Shown: positions 57,572 through 64,000 of the stretch, piece by piece
Numbering within the stretch: position 1 is the first letter of the stretch
How the letters are laid out: each line of letters begins with the position of its first letter
From: Mycocentrospora acerina
Taxonomy: Eukaryota; Ascomycota; Dothideomycetes; Pleosporales
Assembly (NCBI GenBank): GCA_022701365.1
Contig: JAKUHH010000108.1
Coordinates: 433,821-497,820, forward strand
Direction: 5' to 3'
Length of the DNA: 64,000 nucleotides
The notes under the pieces: generated by a model
Databases searched by the model: none
What the model was told of the DNA's origin: nothing
What the model saw: only the letters and a program-made list of their open reading frames with translations
Translations under genes and position numbers: made by a program

Positions 57572-58826
57572 ATGCACAACGATAGGCCAATCGAACCTGA
57601 AGAGCCAGATCACTATACCAATCTTAGCGTCAGTCCTGATGCAAGCGCCAGCGAAATCAAGAGAATGTTCCGCAAGCTCGCACTGGAGTATCATCCAGAC
57701 AAAAAGGCACCTGGAGGGATATTAGATGCTGTTGAGTTCCGTAAGGTGGGTGAAGTATGTTTACTATTTTAAGAACTGAGAACTGATACATTTGCGACAG
57801 GCCCGCGAGGCATTTGAGGTTCTGCGCCATCTGGAGGCAAGAGAGACGTATGATAAAGAATATCCGCAGGTCTTGGAGAAATGGGAGAAGTATCGCCAGC
57901 ATTGTGAGCAATGGGAGAGAAAAGCGGCCGAAAAAGAGGTGAGGGCTACTGAGGAGGAGAAGAAAGCATCATCAAGGGCTGCAGCGCGTGCCAAGCAAGA
58001 TAGAAAGAGAAACCAAGCAAAGGAGAAAGAGCGGCGCGAAAGGGTCAAAGCTATCGGCGAGAGGGAAAGAGAGCGTAGAGCTAACATGCGGGACGAGGCC
58101 GAGGAACATGATGCCTTCTCGAGCACACACCCGCGTATCCAGTGTGGCATGTATTACACCTGTACTGGATGTGCCCTTCGAATGAATAGGGAATACCATG
58201 AGAGGATCAACGCGTACACGCCACCAACAGTTGAAGAATATGCCGAGTATATGCAATGAAGAGCAGAAGAAGCAGAGCAACGCTCCGAAGCAGCGGCGCA
58301 GAAGCGGCGCGCAGAGCAAGAACGCGAAGCCCGAGAACGCATCAAGACGGAACAGCAGCGTTTGCGAAATGAACAAGAAAAAGCGGATCGCACCAAGAGG
58401 GCTGCAGAACGAAAACTCGCCGCAAAAGTTAGAGTTAAAATTGATTGGTCGAACGAAGCTGTTCGCCGAGCTCGCGAACAGCAGGAAAAGGACGCTCAGA
58501 TGCGCACAGCAAAGAACCATATCAAAGAGCAGCATGAGAAGTTTGGAAAGAATCTTCAAGACTCGAAAGATGTTGGGCAGGAGCTTGACAAAAAAGAAAA
58601 TGTCGTTGACATTGGATGGATCAAGGAGAAGGGAGTTGCGATCTGTCTGTTCTGTGGAGAGCAAATAAAGTACTACTCGTTTCGCTGTCCAGAGGGGGGA
58701 GCTGTGGCTTGTAACCCGTGCAAGAACAAGCTCAGCCAATATGTTCACAAGGATAAAAATGACGAGCATACTACAAGCGACGACGAAACGGCAGATGAGG
58801 TGTCGGAAACTGGAGTGGGAGTGTGA
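57572..58826 (+). pseudogene. J-domain protein gene with an in-frame TGA (pseudogene or readthrough)
   Basis: Exon 1 (57572-57754) and exon 2 (57801 onward) encode a J-domain with HPDKK (helix II-III loop) and a charged linker. The frame ends at TGA 58257-58259 after 208 codons (NAYTPPTVEEYAEYMQ). The same frame then continues open to 58826, giving 189 further codons of Arg/Glu/Lys coiled coil and a possible zinc site CLFCGEQIKYYSFRCPEGG...CNPC. No GT-AG intron that keeps frame removes the stop. CAA-TGA-AGA may have been CAA-CGA-AGA. A complete protein would be 402 residues. Either a nonsense-mutated gene, a short product plus dead downstream ORF, or stop readthrough. An upstream CGMYYTCTGCA also resembles a Cys motif. 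Confidence 0.7.
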
Positions 58827-59919
58827 TTGAAAAATATATCTGGGCTCGACGTGATAAATGGTCGCCAGTTTATTTTGTCACAAATGCTTACATTAGGATT
58901 CAGGGTTATATTCTTGAAGACCGAATTCACGAGTTTTCCTTGCAGTCACGACGATTTAATGAAATACCGAAAGTGGAGCTAGAGATTATGTATCGTCGCT
59001 CGAAATTCTGTGTTTGTAAGATCGAGTCAGAAAGAACAGGGGTTCAATTTAGATAAGATGTGAGGAGATAGTCTATGCTTTTCTTGTCACAAGTCCATCT
59101 CTACGAGAACTTGCGTCCAATATTTTTTTTCAGCTACTCCATCGACCAAGGCAAGTAAATTCCACGGGTTGCTTTTGATTACCTCGGCTTATTGAGCGCT
59201 TTGGGTGGTCGCTGATGTACTTTCCCGTGGGTAGAACAAAGTTGTGGTTGTGCGGTGTAACCCAGGAAAGCGCGTGGGAGCGAGACAGTATCAACAACCT
59301 AACCTTCGCGCAAATAAGCTTTCACAGTTCATAATTATACCCTTGCCCCCTTCAATCCTCACGTTATTCTCTTGAGCACATTCGAAATTTTCATACTTGC
59401 CCGACACGAACCGATAACTAAGCAATGTCAAGCTTTTTGCGACGTGAAGCTGCTTCCCACCGACCACCAATCAGTATTGTGAATACACCCACGCGACATC
59501 CGACCCCACAGTAACCACCCCGCTTCAGAACTCCGAGCCGTGGGCCATGCATGCAAGGCGAACGCAGCAAATGGGAGGAAGTACAATTGACATTGATGAC
59601 AGCAGACCGCGTCGCCCTCAGTTTTCCGCAATTTGCGTTGTATCTTGCGCGGAGCTGCCTGCTTCATGCGGCTGGCCCCGAGAGTCAATTGAATCGCGGC
59701 ATGCCTCATCCATGGGCTCTGATTGGAAAACTGACGTACTTCGATGCCGTTCCTGCAGATGGTGATGGTATCGACATGGATAGTAGCTAGGGATGAAGCT
59801 CACAGAGCTTTCATGAGCTTGATAACGGTGCGATCTTCTGTAGGAGTACAAAAGGCCCGGAGAACCGGTAGATTTAGTTTTTCAGGCTGTTTAATTTGTA
59901 TTCGAAGTCCTTCATCATT
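58827..59919. other. Intergenic, no gene seen
   Basis: Contains the 3' region of the J-domain gene and the promoter of the PhoD gene. ORFs are short and antiparallel. No RNA or repeat recognised. Confidence 0.6.
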
Positions 59920-61903
59920 ATGAAGCTTCAAATTCTTTCGTTGCTTCCCTTGGTCTCGGTCACAAGCGCCAGCTGGACCAAGAACCTCAACTATCGGTCG
60001 CCGTCAGAACATCACCCTTCACTGGGAATCTCCATCAACCGCATCGTGAAGAGAAATACTCCGCAAGCGGTCTTTGACCCCTCAGCTTTAAACTTTACTC
60101 ACGGCGTTGCGTCCGGTGATCCATATCCTAACAGTGTCATCCTATGGACGCGTGTGGCACCGACGAGCGAGAACTCCAATTCCAACATCACAGTTTCTGG
60201 CCTTGCTCCTCTGTTTGATCATGACAACAAAAAATATGTGGCTGTTTCGAAATCGCCTATCTGCGTAGAGTACAAGGTTTCCCCAGACAAAAACCTCACC
60301 CACATCGTCGCGACGGACAAAGTCTACACAAGTTCTGATGTGGACTATACAGTCAAGGTAAGTTTGACTAAGAGATTGCACGAGCCATATCCTAACGCTA
60401 TTCAGGTCGAGGCAACCAACTTGAAGCCATACACTACCTACTACTATCAATTCTCAGTGTGCGGATCTAACAACAAGAGTCCGCTTGGGAGGACTAAAAC
60501 GACGCCACGTGCTGATGATGACATTACAAAAGTCAGCCTTGCAATTTACAGTTGCTCAAACTATCCTTTTGGCTTCTTCAACGCATATGGCAATCCCGTG
60601 CGAAAGGTGAGACCCCGATTAGGTTTGTGTCTTGAAAATCTTTATTGACACGCACGTACAGGATTCTGTCGACTACGTTGTTCATCTCGGTGACTACATC
60701 TATGAGTACAAGAATGGAGACTACGGCTGGGGTCAAAGCATTGGCCGAGTCCCTCTCCCCGACAGAGAGATCTTCACTCTCTACGATTACCGCAAGAGAC
60801 TTGCAACCTACCGTACAGACCTGGACCTCCTCGCCAGCCATCAGCAGTTCCCTTGGATTCCTGTGTGGGATGACCATGAGGTGGCTGACAACACATACCG
60901 CGATGGGATGAGCGAACTCAACAATACCGAGGCATCGTTTATCAAAGACGGCGGTATCTCGGTTGACCAACGCAAAGCTGCAGCAGTTAGAGCATATTTT
61001 GAGTGGATGCCCATTCGCCAAGTAGATATGGACGACAATCTGCGCATCTGGCGTTCATTCTCCATCGGCAAATTGGTGGACCTTGTCATGCTTGATACGC
61101 GCAACTATGATCGCTCTATTACAGATCTTTACTGGAATACCGAATATATCCACGATATCTCAAACGACGGCGGTCGATCACTAATGGGCCCGCGCCAAGA
61201 GAGCTGGTTCTACAACTCTCTTTCGAAGTCGTCTAAAAGGGGCGCTACTTGGCGCGTTGTTGGCTCCCAAATCGTCTTCTCTCGCTTGAATCAGTCGTTG
61301 GCCTATGGCGACAAGAATCCCCTCAACTACGACGCCTGGGACGGCTACATGGCGAACAAGAACCGAACTCTAAATCATCTGTACAGTAACAACATCAGCA
61401 ACAATATTTTCCTTTCAGGCGACTCGCACGCATCCTGGGTCAGTGATCTCGTCTGGCTCGATGAAAAGAACTACAACAAAAGCACTGGAGCTGGTAGCAT
61501 TGGCGTCGAATTTGCTGGTTCCGCAGTAACATCACCCTGCCCTTACGGTGCGAACATTTCCCTCGCCAACGCAAACAAATACTCTCAGTGGCTGCAGAAT
61601 GCCAACGATGAGCTTCAATGGCAGGATCTGTACTACCGCGGGTACTACGAACTCCATTTCTCGCATGATGATGTCAAGGCTAATTACTTTGGACTGCCGA
61701 CTGTTGTATCAAGGAATGGATGGGAGATTCCAATTGCCAACTTTACAGTTGTGAGCGGGCAAAACAGGTTGCAGAGACCTGTAGCTGGAGGGGTTGTAGA
61801 AAGCGGGAGTCTGAAGGGAGGAAAGACGATCGGAGGGAATGTTACTGTTGATACACACAACGGGACCTGGTTCGTCAGTCACGAGAATTTGGAGGTGTTG
61901 TAG
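59920..61903 (+). CDS. Secreted PhoD-family alkaline phosphatase/phosphodiesterase
   Basis: Exons 59920-60357, 60406-60606 and 60662-61903 give 626 residues. A signal peptide (MKLQILSLLPLVSVTSAS) is followed by the N-terminal Fn3-like PhoD domain (GVASGDPYPNSVILWTRV) and the metallophosphatase domain with HLGDYIYEY, WDDHEVADN and GDSHASW, metal-binding motifs of PhoD. About ten N-x-S/T sequons suggest glycosylation. Intron 1 is 48 bp, a multiple of three and stop-free; a continuous ORF would add 16 residues. The first exon-intron donor and CTAAC branch are good. PhoD enzymes hydrolyse phosphate esters, so phosphate scavenging is the likely role. No PHO-type control site was identified. Confidence 0.92.
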
Positions 61904-63938
61904 GTTGCTCGCTGCTCAGACTCCGCATAGAGAGTAAGGTTGAGTTACATACGAGAAAGAATCAAGAAAACGCTCACTTGAAAATGTCTCACTTTGCTTT
62001 GCGGTGCCGCAAAAAATATTGTTGTTTATTGACAAATGGCGCCCCTACCCCTAGAACGGCATACTCGTACTATTTGACAGGATGCCATCCGTGTTCATCT
62101 GCAAGACTGTTCGCGTTGACAGGTCCCTCGTCTATCGGAACTAGGGATTCTGACGAATAAGCAGTAAAATTTATACTTTTTGTAACCAAATCTTATGGGG
62201 GAGGTCAATTCCTCAACAGCTTATCTCTTGTGTGAGATTCTGGGTCGGAAGCATATCCCGGAAGTGATCTTCAAGGTTGGAAGTTGCAGCGGAACGCACC
62301 GGCAAATGTCAATTGCGTCTTGAAATAGCCCAAGGAGGTTTGATTAAGGGTGAAAGTAAGTTCTTAAATTGATGCAGCCCAAGATTGGAGGTGACTATGA
62401 GGTGTGCAGTTTGTGAGCAGCTGGAAGTGACAAAGCAAAACCCTTTAATCAGGTACTTTGCAATCTGTCGAAATTCGGAACTCTTGACGCGAATACGACT
62501 ATTGCGGTAAGCTGAACCTTCGTTCTTTGCTGCTGCGACGGTACCTGTTTTCCTGCATAAAAAAGGCTCGGAATGTCAGAACCAAACGATAATTCCAAAG
62601 GGAAGATGGGGATTCCGGAGTCTGATGGAAAAGCGGCATGCGATTCCAAATAAAGACATACAAGCATTCAAAAGGTCAACAATGACGAAAGGTCTCGTAT
62701 TAAGGCGGCCCTTACTTTGCACTTTGGTCACAGTTGCAAGAAATCTGGGGTTGGGCCCAGATTCTCAGTAGGAGGCCAAGCATTCGATAGATCTCCTGCA
62801 CGACGATCACCGCAGCCTCATCGGGCGGCGCTAATCACGGCTTCTTGGCAGCATTTCCGGGTGAGCAGGAGCATGAACGTTGCTTTTACAGAGCTAATAA
62901 GATTTGGTGGCCGTTGACAACTGATGCGTCAAAAACTGAATTGCGGGCATGTCTCCGCTGGAAATCGTCTCAGTACCGAGAGGTGTGATGATGTCACACC
63001 AACACACGTCTCAAGACAAGTCCAGGCTATTATGAACGTCCTCCCCTTTTTACTCACCGCTCGCCATCTCGGCGACAGTAATCTCAAGACGGCTACATGC
63101 AGACGTCACTTTGGGTGAATTTGGATCATCTGCGTCCTTTTTCTTCTGTCCCTGGGTGATTTCCCGTGCGGCACGCCCTCTCTACGCCCCCCAAGTCCGC
63201 CGCCTTGGCATCTTACTGCAAAAATGAACTCAGCCTCTTTTGAATAAGTGTATCATGCCCCAACTCGGAAATCGATACTCTATGCTATTCCTGATCGGTC
63301 TATGCACCTCACTACGGATACCACGCCTTCCGAGCTAAGAAGTCTGGGCGATACCCTGGCGGTGATCAGAGTGCGAAAGTACATTAGCTTACGGTATACC
63401 AAGAAAGAGATAGCCTTGCTAGCGTCCCAGGCTTAATTCAAAGTGGGCAACACCCATTGGGCACATGGTACCATAAGGAAGTACCGAAGGCACTAATTGG
63501 CTGTGAAAGTAAAGTTGACGACCTTGCATCTAGGCGTACGGAGGGCAAGCCCAATTTCCAAGATCTCTGTCTCCTCCATTGGCCCTTTCGGTACCAAGCA
63601 AAGGTTTTGTGGTAACGGGGACTATCAATCATTGTGGCAGACTTGGCTGCAGAAGCTCACGAACATTCACCAAGACATCGGGCATCCCTTACCAAGCAGC
63701 TACGGCTAGTTGGTGCGTGTACTCCCAGTTTTGTCCGTACACCGACGTAATTGCGTTGCGATTCGTAAGTCAAAATGAGAACCGGGGACGCAGGCAAAAG
63801 AAGACCCGGTGATATGTATAAGAGGTGTAGAAAGTACCCTTACAATGGTTCCTCATCAGCATTCAATTCATCCCCACTGACCACCGTTCCTACAAAACAC
63901 CAATTCATATTCTCTATCTACATCCACAAACTTCCAAG
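61904..63938. other. Intergenic, no gene seen
   Basis: 2 kb without a convincing gene. ORFs of 60-77 codons overlap on both strands. A TATA-like TATGTATAAGAGG at 63814-63826 precedes the truncated gene at the right edge. Confidence 0.5.
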
Positions 63939-64000
63939 ATGCTTTTCACCAAGTCTGCTGTTATTGCTTTCCTGAGCGCCTCCCTCGTCTCAGCTGCGCC
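63939..64000 (+). CDS. 5' fragment of a secreted protein, cut by the window edge
   Basis: ATG at 63939 begins a hydrophobic leader (MLFTKSAVIAFLSASLVSAA) with a typical signal-peptidase site. A TATA-like box lies 113 bases upstream and a pyrimidine-rich stretch precedes the ATG. Only 20 codons are present, so the product cannot be named. Confidence 0.6.
   Translation, partial: MLFTKSAVIAFLSASLVSAA

Noticed and set aside
1..64000. CRISPR arrays, bacterial operons, insertion sequences, transposon ORFs
   Set aside because: No direct-repeat/spacer arrays, transposases, or reverse transcriptase motifs were found; gene structure is clearly fungal.

Overview
This window is nuclear DNA of a filamentous ascomycete (Pezizomycotina; a Dothideomycete is a reasonable guess, but nothing here proves it). 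Genes are interrupted by 43-60 bp GT-AG introns with CTAAC/CTGAC-like branch points. Zn2Cys6 regulators, a CRH-type GPI wall enzyme and long microsatellite-rich intergenic DNA all fit. I rebuilt 24 complete protein-coding genes by joining exons, checking reading phase at every junction, plus one intron-containing tRNA, one probable pseudogene or readthrough gene, and one gene cut off by the right edge.

Layout. 1-10 kb: GPI-anchored CRH/GH16 transglycosylase, monocarboxylate-type MFS transporter, methionine aminopeptidase 2, aldo-keto reductase. 10.6-26.4 kb: an amino-acid catabolic cluster with P5C dehydrogenase, DapA-family aldolase, amino-acid permease, aspartate-type aminotransferase, Put3/PrnA-like Zn2Cys6 activator, FAD amine/amino-acid oxidase, degenerate mitochondrial-carrier-like protein and proline dehydrogenase. 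28-44 kb: sulfotransferase-like P-loop protein, OSGIN-like flavoprotein, VHS/GAT (Lsb5-like) protein, App1-like phosphatidate phosphatase, DUF3445 protein, small membrane protein, LSm7. 44-64 kb: Zn2Cys6-type protein, tRNA-Ala, a 1423-residue repeat protein, Ser/Arg-rich protein, J-domain protein with an in-frame TGA, PhoD phosphatase, and the start of a secreted protein.

The most interesting system is the 10.6-26.4 kb cluster. Proline clusters of the prn/PUT type hold a permease, proline dehydrogenase, P5C dehydrogenase and a Zn2Cys6 activator. This one adds an aspartate-type aminotransferase and a DapA-family aldolase, the two further steps that turn 4-hydroxyglutamate into pyruvate plus glyoxylate in mammalian hydroxyproline degradation. 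The proline dehydrogenase has Cys where proline-specific enzymes carry the Tyr that disfavours hydroxyproline. Three cluster enzymes end in peroxisomal-type tripeptides (-SKL, -SHL, -AKI), while the two oxidative enzymes have mitochondrial-type N-termini. I therefore propose a trans-4-hydroxy-L-proline catabolic cluster split between mitochondrion and peroxisome, with its own uptake permease, regulator and possibly a metabolite carrier. The gene identities are sequence-based; the pathway and compartment assignment is inference.
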